A stretch of DNA of 64,000 nt, taken from positions 204,323,763-204,387,762 of the forward strand of contig NC_090725.1 of NCBI RefSeq assembly GCF_036898095.1, written 5' to 3'. Below the pieces are notes generated by a model, which did not search any database, was not told the DNA's origin, and saw nothing but the letters and a program-made list of their open reading frames with translations. Below, piece after piece: positions 54,849-64,000 of the stretch; the stretch's first letter is position 1; each line of letters begins with the position of its first letter. This stretch comes from Palaemon carinicauda (lineage: Eukaryota; Arthropoda; Malacostraca; Decapoda; Palaemonidae). The translations under genes were made by a program, and so were the position numbers.

Positions 54849-55262
54849 CTTACATTCCCAATTATGTCTATTTACAGTGTTTAGTTTTAACGTATTGGTT
54901 CTTGCTCTAAAAAATATTACTGAAGCAAATATGTTGTCATAAAATTCCTCTTCTTTAATTTCTTTCTTCCACGTTCTATATATTTCTAAGCTCACTTTAC
55001 TTTCTATTTTTTTCCACTTTCCAGTGTCCCACTTTCTGGTTTCCGATTTTATTTCTGCCTTGTTCATTCTTCTTATCTGTTTTAAGTCTATACTTAACTC
55101 TTTTAAGTACTTTGCAAATTGTTTCCACCATCTTCCTTCTTTTTCTTGAATGCCCAGGATAATTGTTTTCAGAATTTCCTTCTTCCCATTCAGGGTACGA
55201 TTTAAGTACTGCAGCTTCTCATCCATCACCCTTGCTTTCATAGTAGATGCACCTATCTTCCC
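54440..55262 (-). pseudogene. Non-LTR retrotransposon ORF2 C-terminal fragment
   Basis: Minus-strand reading from about 55262: RGKIGASTMKARVMDEKLQY, then YRTWKKEIKEEEFYDN, RARTNTLKLNTVNRHNWECK, LFVC, a run of VC from the (CA)n tract, then CENEEEDLINL. This is the region after the RT of arthropod LINEs, whose C-terminus holds a Cys/His knuckle (CxxC...EEEDLxHL). The microsatellite expanded inside the knuckle. 5' parts are missing. Confidence 0.6.
54794..54843. repeat. (CA)n microsatellite
   Basis: About 24 perfect CA units within the LINE fragment. Confidence 0.97.
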
Positions 55263-55691
55263 TCTTTGGGTTCGGCCACACCGAACACGACGAGCGTCGC
55301 AGTAGAGGCATGACTTGGGCGGCAAGCCAGCGACCAAATGTTTTGTGGCCACACCGGAACCCCCATACCTCTCTTGCCTCCTCACTCCCAGCAGTCAAAG
55401 ATAGCCCTCCTCGCAAACATGACGGTGTTTGAGTAAGAAATTACTTCCGATTGAAAATCTTTGTTTTAAACTGAACAATAGATTATACAAGAGTTTGGAT
55501 TCACGATTTTAATAAACAGAGAAGGGAAAGTAAGTTAATTTTGAAATCAATGTCGCCAGTCTCGTTTGTACGACGACAGATTTAATGAATATATGCGTAT
55601 TTCACAAGTCTTTTGATTCTTTGTGGGCAACATCCTTCTTAGATTCAGGTTCACAAAACAAACTTTACTTACTTTACTTACTTTTGATGGC
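55263..55691. other. DNA between LINE fragment and DIRS C
   Basis: 55263-55440 is GC-richer and open on both strands but has no recognised domain; it may be more of the LINE. A short ttactttacttactttactt repeat (about 55663-55686) borders DIRS C. Confidence 0.4.
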
Positions 55692-58087
55692 TGCTTTTTT
55701 GGGCTCAAGCCATGTCGTCCTGATGGAAGTTCCTATAGGGTAGCTTCCTAGGGTATATTACAACTACGGCGATATTCCCAGAGAATTTACCTTAAGGTAC
55801 CCAGAATTCTAACTCCTAGAGCGAATATCCCTAATGAAAGTACCAGGGATATCGCGAAATATCAGAGGACGTATTCTTGACACGCCACATGGCAATCTGC
55901 ACCCCGAACAGAGATAACACTTCGAAGGGGTCAATTGGCAAGAAAACGAAAACGAGAAAGAAAAAGGAGAGCCGTTCACAAGGCTCTCTCTTCTCCCGTT
56001 TCGTAAGCGTGCATTGCGCCGATCCTGGCGCCATCTGTATTCCTTTTTGCGTAGCTTAACAACTCTGTGTTTTTTCCTGTGTCTCTCGCAAAATCTTGGA
56101 TTTAATCGCTTTATTATGCTTTCTCCAACTTCGTCTGCCTCTGATAAGTTGAGTATTATTTCTTTTATGTATAAATGTAGGCTCTTGGTAATTTTTAAAG
56201 TGATTAATAGTAATAATCTTTGTTACAAGAGCCGTTGCCTACCGGAGGCGTCCTGGACGCTGTCGCTCGCTAGGTATGAGTTTTAGTTAGCCAGAGCGAC
56301 GTTCCCGGCTGTTTTGCTTTAATAATTTTAGCTGTTTAGCGTTACATAGGATTTCCTTATTCGTGCTTTTAGTATTATTTGTTTTGGCGAAGTATTCGCC
56401 AATTCTGGCCTACGCTAGACCATGTAGCCTAGTCGTTTGGCCCTAGTACTTTCCTGCATGATTTTTGGATTTCCGAGTGTTTTAAAATTTTATTGAAGCT
56501 TTAGGCAGTTTTATACATTTAAGATTATATTGATTATTTCCAAGATAGTATACGAGTGAGTTTCGGTGATTTAGGTAATCGATTCTCTTGGCGCCTAGGC
56601 TAAGTTGCCTATGGAGCCTTAGTATACTTTCTCATACTCCCCAGTTGCTTTCTTTTCTTCGGAGAAGGTATGCAATCCCTTTCCCTCTGTTTAAGCCTTG
56701 GGCTTAACCCTAGTGGTTTATCTGAATTAACTTTCGATACAACTATATTGGGGTGTTACTGTACCTTCCTGTTCCTGTAAGTCTGGCTTCAGAGAGGGGC
56801 AGAACATCAGAGTTTTTAGTCTGAGTCTGTGTTTGTCTGGCTTGGGGTTGAGACTCCCTCGCTAGTCTGACGCAGACATAGGAGGCTTAGCCTCCTTAGG
56901 TCACTCCCGAAGGTTTCTGTACGAGATGATTCCTTCTTCTTGTGATCTAGCAGACTAGTCCTTGTTGCTGTTCTCGGTGGGAGGATAAGATCCTTTCCCT
57001 GGGAGTAGCAACACCTTCCTTGCTTTGGTTCAGTGGGGGTTGGCAAGTATTGCTGGCCTCCCTCCTTGGATCTCCCTTAGGCTAAGATGAGTTTTCTTGG
57101 CTGCGGGTGATTCTTTACTAAAGCAAGGTTGGTAGGACCCTCTTTGTCCCTTCCCCCTCTATCTCTGTAATGGCCTAGCCGTTACAGTACTGTACGTCAT
57201 TCTACATCTGGACCTAGTATAGGTTAGGATGTGGAATTGACTCAGTCCCTTGCCGGCCGGCAGAGTGTGCCGGCCGGCAAAGGTCTTCTGCTTTGAGTGC
57301 TGCCCGGACCTCCCTTGGTCCCTCATCCATGTCTGTCTGTAGAGCCAGACGGCATTGGTCAGGAAGCCTGAATTAGATTCTCCCCTTCCTTATATGCACT
57401 CTTTCGGATTGCCGGGCTTTGAGGTAGTACACTCTCTTATCCTGGCATCCATTCTGTTTTCTTCTAGTGCTGTACTCGACCCGGCTGCCGGCCTATGTGG
57501 CCGGCAGCCGGGCAGTCGGAGTTCTCTGGTTCTTTTGCTGCTGGCCGGCATCGGTTGTTTACCTTTGCCGGCCGGCTATTGTCACGCCCTTGTCTGCCGG
57601 TCGCTACGAGCGGTGGCCGGCAGCCGGGTGCTACCTTGTGTAGTTGCCGGCCGACATTGGCTGTTGCCGGCTGGCAGTTACTGCCGGCCGCCACATGCAT
57701 TTGAACCAGCGTTCTGCCGCCTTATAGCTGTTAAGTAGTATACTTTAAAGCTAGTTATGGTGTGTGCCGGCCGGCACATTACCTTCTATACTGTACCAGT
57801 ATTCTTCAGTATAGCATATACTGTAGGGAGAAAACTATAGTATAGTATTGGTACAACACTGTGTTTTCTAACACTTTTGTGTTGTCTTGCACAGCCCTTT
57901 GGTGTTGCCTTACAGATAAGAAAGTGAGTTCTTTCTTGTCTATTATCCGGTACTTTAAAATCATACCTTAGGTGTGAGCTACACCTGTTTCCTCTGGAAA
58001 TTTTTCATTGGTTACTCTAGGACAGATTAACCATACGATTTTATTATCTGGAAGGCTGCAACAATTGGCTGTACGGGAAACACAAGT
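55692..58087 (+). other. DIRS C 5' leader
   Basis: Long leader before gag. It holds a cluster of gccggccggc palindromes (57254-57775). The stretch tctctttacag at 58170-58180 just before GAGGACCATCCG is a good splice-acceptor match, so the gag message could be spliced from an upstream leader exon. Open frames in the CG-rich cluster look incidental. Confidence 0.55.
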
Positions 58088-60136
58088 GTGTGTCTTTCCT
58101 TTCTGTTTTGTTATGCTAACTGTGCATATCCAGTGATACGTAGTTCACTTGATACTCATGGAAATTTCTTCTCTTTACAGGAGGACCATCCGAAGTGCGG
58201 AAGTGTTTTCTGCAACGTCCGCAGTAAGAACTTCTGCGGACATGAGTTATGTAGGAGGCACGCAGCATGCGCTGTCTCCAAGGGTGATCTCCGGTATTGG
58301 GACCCTCAGGTATGTACTGTGTGCTCTAACCTGATTACTGAGGCTTTTGATTCCCCTAGGACGGCTGAATCAAGGGAGATAGCAAGGGAGAAGCTTCGTA
58401 CCTGGGTAAGGGGCTTCCAGAAGAACACCTCTGGACCTTATCTTCCAAGTGAGAAGATGAGGGCTTACCTTTTCCCTAGGGCATCAGCTGATGCAGTGAT
58501 TCCCCAGCCCCAAGAGGAGATCCCCCTAGTTCAGATCCCGGTGGATGCTGAAGTCGAGGTCGCCTTGCAAGACATCCAGTTGGACGACAGGATGTCAGAC
58601 GTGTCCGAGCGTCTGGAGGAAGACCTCCTGGCAGAAGGCCAGGAGGAAGATCAAGCCCCAGACATTGTAGAGGAAGAGGCCGATGAGGTGTCGGCGGCTC
58701 CGGTTCAGATCCCTGAACCTATTCCCTCAACATCGTCCGCTCTCCCAGTAGAGCTGGGACAGACCCTCTCCTCCATTGTTGGGATGATCCAACAAATGCA
58801 GAAGGAGAATAATGAGAAGGCGGCTATAATGGAACTGCAGATGCAGAAGCTTGCAGCATCACGTGGGCCCCAGAAAAGGCTCAACGTGAAAGACCTTCCT
58901 TTGTGCTCAGATGCTAACCCGTGGAGATATGCTGAGCACATGCCGATGACGATTGGAAAGATCGTCATGTCGGATAAGTTGGGTTCAGTTCCCCTAGAGG
59001 AGGTGGAATTCTGGCCCAGCAAAGGGTCATATCCGGACTGTTATGTCCGGTTGAGGAAGGAACCAGCTTCAAAGGAGGAGACAGAGCCGAAGGAGGTCAT
59101 AGTGATGGACCACGCTAAGGCTCAAGCTTGGCTTTCATCTTCGATGAAAGAGAGGGGCTTCACGAACTCAAAGGTGGCTGCATTGAGTAAGAAGCTCCCT
59201 TCCTTTGTGTCCTCTCCTGCTAGAGCCTTCCGATTTTTGCAGAAAGGGTTTGCGGCTGTGTTAAAAGCAGTCGAGGCTGGCAAGCCTTGCCCCTCCTTGG
59301 AGGAGTGTAAACCCTTGTCGCTGGCCCTGCCTATGGACCACAAGGACTGGAAGGACGTCCATCTTACCTTCTCAGTCGGGAAGTTGGAGGCTGATATTGC
59401 CGGACGTCAGTTCGGTGAGAGCCTCCCTAAGCTGTCTGACTTTCTTTTGCGGAGAGAACTCGAGACAAAAGAAAGACTGGCTGCCTCAATGTCTCTTCAG
59501 ACCACTCTTGAGACGATGGCAAGTGACCCCAAGGTCCATGAGATGTTCATGGTAGTGGCCAAGACTCATCTGGCCACAGTGACGAAGGATCTTTACAGCT
59601 TCGTCAGGGCGAGGAGAGCTTGTAGGGAGTTCGTGTTCACCTCGGCTACGGTGAGGCACGAGCCAAGGAAACTGATCTCCTCCAACAGATGGGGCAAAGA
59701 CCTTTTCCCTAGCGAATCGGTCAAAGAAGTTGTTGATAAGGCCGCTACGGAGAATAGAAACCTTCTCCAGAAGTGGGGCCTGCCTATCAAGAGAAAGTCT
59801 TCCCCGGATGAGGGTCCCCAACCAAAGAGGAAGACTAAGAGGACTAGGCTACCGTCTCGGCCAGCCAAGCCATTTAGACAGCAACAGCAACAGCAATTGC
59901 CGATGCCTTCAGTGCCCCAGATGGTGGCACAAACCCCGACCACATTCCAGTGGGTACCCCAGGCCGTGTCGACACAGTCCCCGGCATTCAACCCAACGTT
60001 CGAAGGGCAGTCAACTTCCTTTCGAGCAAAGCCTAGAGGAGCAGCCAAAGGCTCGTCTAGGCGCCCCTCAAGGGGAAGGGGATTCAGGGGTGGTCGCAGT
60101 CAGGGAGGCAAGACCTCAGGACAGCAGTCCAAGTGA
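58088..60136 (+). CDS. DIRS C gag-like ORF1 protein
   Basis: Open from GTG at 58088 to TGA at 60134-60136; no ATG occurs in frame before the Cys-rich region, so the start is either provided by splicing at 58180 or is non-ATG. From 58181: DHPKCGSVFCN, NFCGHELCRRH, CTVCSNL, a zinc-binding N-terminus. Then an acidic stretch, a coiled-coil-like segment (SIVGMIQQMQKENNEK), a folded core up to about 59740, a basic nuclear-localisation-type stretch (PIKRKSSPDEGPQPKRKTKR), a Gln run, and an RGG-like tail (SRRPSRGRGFRGGRS) fit to bind nucleic acid. About 680 residues, similar in size to other DIRS ORF1. Confidence 0.82.
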   Translation: MCLSFLFCYANCAYPVIRSSLDTHGNFFSLQEDHPKCGSVFCNVRSKNFCGHELCRRHAACAVSKGDLRYWDPQVCTVCSNLITEAFDSPRTAESREIAREKLRTWVRGFQKNTSGPYLPSEKMRAYLFPRASADAVIPQPQEEIPLVQIPVDAEVEVALQDIQLDDRMSDVSERLEEDLLAEGQEEDQAPDIVEEEADEVSAAPVQIPEPIPSTSSALPVELGQTLSSIVGMIQQMQKENNEKAAIMELQMQKLAASRGPQKRLNVKDLPLCSDANPWRYAEHMPMTIGKIVMSDKLGSVPLEEVEFWPSKGSYPDCYVRLRKEPASKEETEPKEVIVMDHAKAQAWLSSSMKERGFTNSKVAALSKKLPSFVSSPARAFRFLQKGFAAVLKAVEAGKPCPSLEECKPLSLALPMDHKDWKDVHLTFSVGKLEADIAGRQFGESLPKLSDFLLRRELETKERLAASMSLQTTLETMASDPKVHEMFMVVAKTHLATVTKDLYSFVRARRACREFVFTSATVRHEPRKLISSNRWGKDLFPSESVKEVVDKAATENRNLLQKWGLPIKRKSSPDEGPQPKRKTKRTRLPSRPAKPFRQQQQQQLPMPSVPQMVAQTPTTFQWVPQAVSTQSPAFNPTFEGQSTSFRAKPRGAAKGSSRRPSRGRGFRGGRSQGGKTSGQQSK

Positions 60137-60137
60137 G

Positions 60138-61975
60138 ATGATACCGGTAGGAGGGAGACTTCAAAGTTTTCGGGATCGGTGGACCTTCGATCCCTGGGCC
60201 CACAGCCTACTCAAGAATGGACTGGGCTGGAGCTGGTACAGCACTCCACCCCCGTGCCCTCGGTTTTTCCAACACTCCACCCCCGTTCTGGAGGAGTACA
60301 TCCAAGAACTGTTGGAGAAAAAGTGATCCAAAGGGTAAAGTCCATAAAATTCCAAGAGAGGCTGTTTTATGTTCCCAAGAAGGACTCGGAAAAACTCAGA
60401 GTCATTCTGGACTTGTCGCCACTCAACAAGTTCATAGTGAACTGCAAGTTCAAGATGCTAACACTGCAACACATAAGGACCTTACTGCCCAAGAGGGCAT
60501 ATACCGTCTCCATAGACTTGTCAGACGCCTATTGGCACGTTCCAATCAACCGTCGACTCTCCCCCTACCTAGGGTTCAAGCTACAACGAAGACTATTCGC
60601 CTTCAGAGCCATGCCATTCGGGCTAAATATAGCCCCAAGGATCTTCACGAAGCTTGCGAGCGTAGCTCTCAAACAATTACGCCTAAAGGGAATTCAGGTG
60701 GTAGCCTACCTGGACGACTGGCTGGTGTGGGCAGCATCCAAGACAGAATGCTTGCAAGCTTCCCTGCAAGTGATCCAGTTCCTAGAGTATCTAGGCTTCA
60801 AGATCAACAGAAAAAAGTCTCGACTTTCTCCATCTCAAAAGTTCCAGTGGTTGGGAATCCACTGGGACCTAATGTCACACCAATTCTCCATCCCGGCGAA
60901 GAAAAGGAAGGAGATAGCTGGTTCTGTCAAGAGACTTCTAGATTCCGAAAGGATATCAAGACGCGAACAGGAGAGAGTACTGGGTTCTCTCCAGTTTGCT
61001 TCGGTAACAGACCCGGTGCTAAGAGCACAGCTAAAGGATGCAACCGGAGTTTGGAGAAGTTATGCATCAAACGCGCGAAGAGATCTGAGAAGACCAGTTC
61101 CGCTTCGTCTACGTACTCTTCTCAGGCCTTGGTCCCAAGCCAGACATCTAAAGAAGTCGGTACTTCTTCAGCCACCTCCCCCGTCGGTGACGATTCACAC
61201 AGACGCCTCGAAGGAGGGGTGGGGAGGTCACTCTCATCGGAAAAAGGCCCAAGGGACTTGGTCCAATCTATTCAAGACCTTTCACATAAACTTTCTAGAA
61301 GCTATGGCAGTGCTCCTTACTTTAAAGAAAGTCTCCCCGCGTCACTCGATCCACATAAGGTTGGTGCTGGACAGCGAGGTAGTTGTGAGATGCTTGAATC
61401 GACAAGGATCAAGGTCGCCACCTCTCAACCAGGTGATGTTGGCCATCTTCCGATTGGCGGAAAAGAAGAAGTGGTACCTGTCGGCAGTTCACCTTCAAGG
61501 AGTCCGCAATGTGACAGCGGACGCTCTATCCAGGTTCACACCGATAGAGTTGGAATGGTCTCTAGACGTAGGATCGTTCTCCTTCCTCTTGAGTCAAGTC
61601 CCAGAACTGCAGATAGACCTCTTTGCGACGAAAGACAACAAGAAGTTGCCCCTGTACGTGTCCCCGTACGAGGATCCCTTGGCGGAAGCAGTGGACGCGA
61701 TGTCCCTCGACTGGAACAGATGGTCCAGGATTTATCTGTTCCCTCCTCACAACCTTCTGTTGAGGGTCCTCAACAAACTGAGATCCTTCAAGGGAGTAGC
61801 GGCAATAGTGGCCCACAAGTGGCCGAACAGCGTGTGGTTCCCCCTGGCATTGGAACTACAGCTGAAGTTTCTACCGCTACCAGATCCAGTTCTGACCCAG
61901 CGAGTCCAGAAGTCGACTGTCTGCTCTTCATTACAGAAAACCCGGACCCTGCAGCTCAGGATTTTCTCTCCCTAG
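60138..61975 (+). CDS. DIRS C reverse transcriptase-RNase H, with one -1 frame change
   Basis: ATG at 60138 follows the gag stop directly (TGAGATG). MIPVGGRLQSFRDRWTFDPW to EEYIQELLEKK ends at TGA 60324-60326. The homologous sequence continues in the -1 frame from about 60318 (EKVIQRVKSIKFQERLF) after GAGAAAAAGTG. RT motifs: YVPKKDSEKLRVILDLS, SIDLSDAYWHVP, AMPFGLNIAP, YLDDW (60707-60721, intact). RNase H: HTDASKEGWGG, FLEAMAVLL, LDSEVVVRCL, TADALSRF, all acidic residues present. Then IDLFATKDNKKLPLYVSP. The frame change is either a one-base deletion or a programmed -1 slip. Confidence 0.88.
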
Positions 61976-62934
61976 CGGTGAGAAAGCGTTTCGGGATTTC
62001 GAAAGCCAGCATAGACTTCCTAGTGGAATATAAGTGCAAATCTACTAGAAGGCAATATGAGTCATCTTGGAGAAAATGGGTGGCCTTTGTCAAGGCGAAG
62101 AATCCGCAGATCTCGACGGACTTCTGCTTATCTTTCTTCATCCACCTCCATGGTCAAGGGTTAGCAGCTAACACGATTTCAACGTGTAAGTCTGCTTTGA
62201 CAAGACCCATTCTATATGCCTTCCAGGTCGACCTCGCTAACGAGATCTTTAATAAAGTTCCGAAAGCCTGCGCTAGGCTCAGACCTTCAGCACCTCCAAA
62301 GCCCATTTCATGGTCTTTAGATAAAGTTCTTCATTTCGCTTCACTGTTGAACAATGAGGAGTGTGCGTTAAAGGATTTGACCCAAAAAGTTATTTTCCTA
62401 TTTGCACTCGCGTCCGGGGCCAGGGTTAGTGAGATTGTAGCCCTCTCGAGAGAGGAAGGTCGTGTTCAGTTCCTGGATGGGGGAGAGCTGAACCTGTTTC
62501 CGGATCCTACGTTTCTCGCCAAGAACGAGTTACCCACCAACAGGTGGGGTCCCTGGAGAATCTGCCCTCTGAAAGAAGATGCATCTCTATGTCCAGTAGA
62601 ATGCCTAAAGGTCTATCTTCGTAGAACTTCAGACTTCAAGGGTGGTCAACTATTCAGGGGAGAAACATCAGGCTCAAATTTATCACTGAAACAACTCAGG
62701 GCGAAAATCACATATTTTATTCGCAGAGCTTATCCAGACAGTACACCCGCAGGTCACGATCCGAGGAAAGTTGCCTCATCCTTAAATTTCTTTAATTGTA
62801 TGGATTTTGAACATCTTCGTTCATACACTGGCTGGAAGTCTTCCAGAGTGTTCTTTCGTCACTATGCGAAGCAAGTGGAGCAACTAAAGAGATCTGTGGT
62901 AGCAGTGGGTTGCGTCGTTAACCCTGCTGTTTAA
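61719..62934 (+). CDS. DIRS C tyrosine recombinase
   Basis: Open in the -1 frame relative to the RT end and ending TAA after NPAV. The recognisable protein begins about 61900: SLAVRKRFGISKASIDFLVE, CKSTRRQYESSWRKW, NTISTCKSALTRPIL (SAM-like core-binding domain). Catalytic domain: ALASGARVSEIVALS (Arg I), GHDPRKVASSL (H-x-x-R), YTGWKSSRVFFRHYAK (Trp and nucleophile Tyr). All key residues present. 61719 is the nearest upstream in-frame ATG but lies deep in RT; alternatively the protein is made by frameshifting in the overlap before the RT stop at 61973-61975. It would integrate the circular DNA intermediate. Confidence 0.88.
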
Positions 62935-63242
62935 CTCTGCGAGGAACAGTGGTTTCAATTGGGACAATTAATTCCAGGGTGAGTGTGTAGTTACATACTG
63001 TGCTACAAACTAAGTGTGAGGGCACGGAGTTGCCTACGTTGACTGTTCCACTTCCAAAGGTGAACCTAGCATAAGTGCAGACATGTGTGCCGAGCGTTTC
63101 TAACGCTAATGTGACTGATTAGTAATACAGACTTTTATGACTTTGATACCTGGGTATGTTAAAAGTGGCACTAATGTTTTTCTTTCAGATAAACAAGTTT
63201 CTGTTTACTGTCATACTTATGCTTAAATTTTTGGTTATTCTC

Positions 63243-63246
<4 letters not shown>

Positions 63247-63319
<73 letters not shown>
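63247..63319. repeat. (TA)n microsatellite
   Basis: 73 bp of perfect TA. Confidence 0.97.
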
Positions 63320-63322
<3 letters not shown>

Positions 63323-63351
63323 GTTGTTAACCTGTCTATTTATTGTCTGTC

Positions 63352-63357
63352 AATAAA
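63352..63357 (+). terminator. Candidate polyadenylation signal of DIRS C
   Basis: AATAAA in ctgtcaataaacttgttc, 415 bp after the recombinase stop, with GT-rich sequence nearby (ttgttcttgag). Confidence 0.5.
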
Positions 63358-63906
63358 CTTGTTCTTGAGAACCTTGCGTCTCCTTCACCTGTGTCAATTT
63401 ATTGGTAATAATTGAGCATTCATTCTATGTATATTTATCTGGGATAATTCTAATAGATTGTTCCTTTATGCAAGCTAATGTTGCATTGGTTTATGCTTTC
63501 CCTTAGCGGGAGGACTCCATCCCATAAGGGGACAGTGGCGGATTTACAAGTTTCCTCCTACGCGGATATAAACCTTTGTCCAATACAAGTATTGAGCGGA
63601 GAACTGGTCGATATTTCATATTGACGCAGTGGTTCTTTACAAACTATGCTTTACTTAATATAGGGTGAGACCACTATATTGGCTTGCCTGGTATTCATAC
63701 ATAGGTATATGTACTCTTCGAGACTTTTCCAGAGTCTAGTAGGACTCTTCCCTGTAGGGGGCAGGAAGCTCTAACATGGTTTATGGTTAGTTGAAAAGAT
63801 GTATAACGGTAACATCTTAGGTCTCTAGGTCTAGTCGACCGGGGAAATACCTCCGGGGAGTACTGCACGTTCTGAGAATCCACAGATACAGTAATGCTCT
63901 GGTATA

Positions 63907-64000
63907 CTTCCATCAGGACGACATGGCTTGAGCCCAAAAAACGGATTTTGAGCGAAGCGAAAAATCTATTTTTGGGTGAGATGGCCATGTCGTCCTGATG
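63907..64000 (+). repeat. DIRS C internal complementary region and start of right terminal repeat
   Basis: 63907-63943 is the reverse complement of 55692-55728. 63970-64000 repeats catgtcgtcctgatg in the opposite sense to 63909-63925, giving a hairpin. Cut by the window end. Confidence 0.75.

Larger units (their letters stand above)
62935..63906 (+). other. DIRS C 3' region
   Basis: Non-coding tail with a (TA)n array and a canonical AATAAA followed by TTGTTCTTGAG. No ORF recognised. Confidence 0.7.
55692..64000 (+). mobile_element. DIRS element C, near-intact; right end beyond the window
   Basis: The left tip at 55692-55730 (ttttttgggctcaagccatg...) returns inverted at 63907-63943 (catcaggacgacatggcttg...), followed from 63970 by the beginning of the right terminal repeat (gatggccatgtcgtcctgat), so the window ends inside that repeat. 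Order: 2.4-kb leader, gag, RT-RNase H, recombinase, 1-kb tail with polyadenylation signal. It differs in sequence from groups A/B and D-H. Plus strand, antisense to CTR9, starting 2.4 kb upstream of the CTR9 start codon. Confidence 0.9.

Noticed and set aside
57355..57738. 127-codon frame rich in Ala/Gly/Leu
   Set aside because: Lies in the gccggccggc cluster of the DIRS C leader and has no recognisable domain.
58088..58090. GTG as the real start of DIRS C gag
   Set aside because: Non-ATG start is unlikely in an animal; a splice acceptor at 58180 or an unseen start is more plausible.
60217..61700. First part of the 905-codon plus-strand frame in DIRS C
   Set aside because: Up to about 61880 it overlaps RT in another frame and shows no domain; only the recombinase end is real.
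1..64000. tRNA, rRNA or other structured RNA genes
   Set aside because: None recognised by eye; a covariance-model scan would be decisive.

Overview
The window is eukaryotic nuclear DNA, most likely from a decapod crustacean. Supporting this are long (GA)n/(CT)n arrays, many DIRS-type tyrosine-recombinase retrotransposons, Tigger/pogo transposons, TTAGG-type short repeats and a host gene with small canonical introns. The exact species cannot be read from the sequence.

One host gene organises the window: CTR9, the TPR scaffold subunit of the PAF1 transcription elongation complex, on the minus strand. Seven coding exons are present, at 53252-53293, 33046-33144, 32676-32774, 4397-4534, 4042-4188, 3536-3853 and 3167-3394. 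Every exon boundary is phase 0 with GT/AG ends. Together they encode the first 357 residues; the rest of the gene lies beyond the left edge. Four introns are 141-271 bp. Intron 1 (20.1 kb) and intron 3 (28.1 kb) are filled with nested transposons.

Layout from left to right: a DIRS element cut by the window edge (E, 1-2718); CTR9 exons 7-4 (3167-4534); an unclassified long-TIR DNA element with a decayed Cys-rich protein (N, 4766-8523); DIRS A (8708-15347); DIRS F (15538-32461), which contains unclassified repeat DNA, Tigger T1 (19451-23464) and DIRS B (23777-30777); CTR9 exons 3 and 2; partial DIRS G (about 33490-35499); Tigger T2 (35506-38246); a small LINE fragment; partial DIRS H (38395-42480); DIRS D (42611-50314); a Merlin/ISXO2-like exon fragment running into a TTAGG-rich 78-bp array (50886-51490); CTR9 exon 1; a LINE tail carrying a (CA)n expansion; and DIRS C (about 55692 to beyond 64000, plus strand). 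C is the best preserved element.

The DIRS elements fall into three groups: A/B, D/E/F/G/H, and C. Where enough sequence survives, they carry a gag with a Cys-rich N-terminus, an RT-RNase H protein, a tyrosine recombinase, inverted terminal repeats and an internal complementary region. Seven of the eight lie in CTR9 introns, and all seven are in CTR9 sense orientation. The two Tigger copies are antisense to CTR9. Most likely none of the mobile genes is active except possibly those of C. CTR9 is the only recognised host gene; no RNA genes or CRISPR arrays were recognised.
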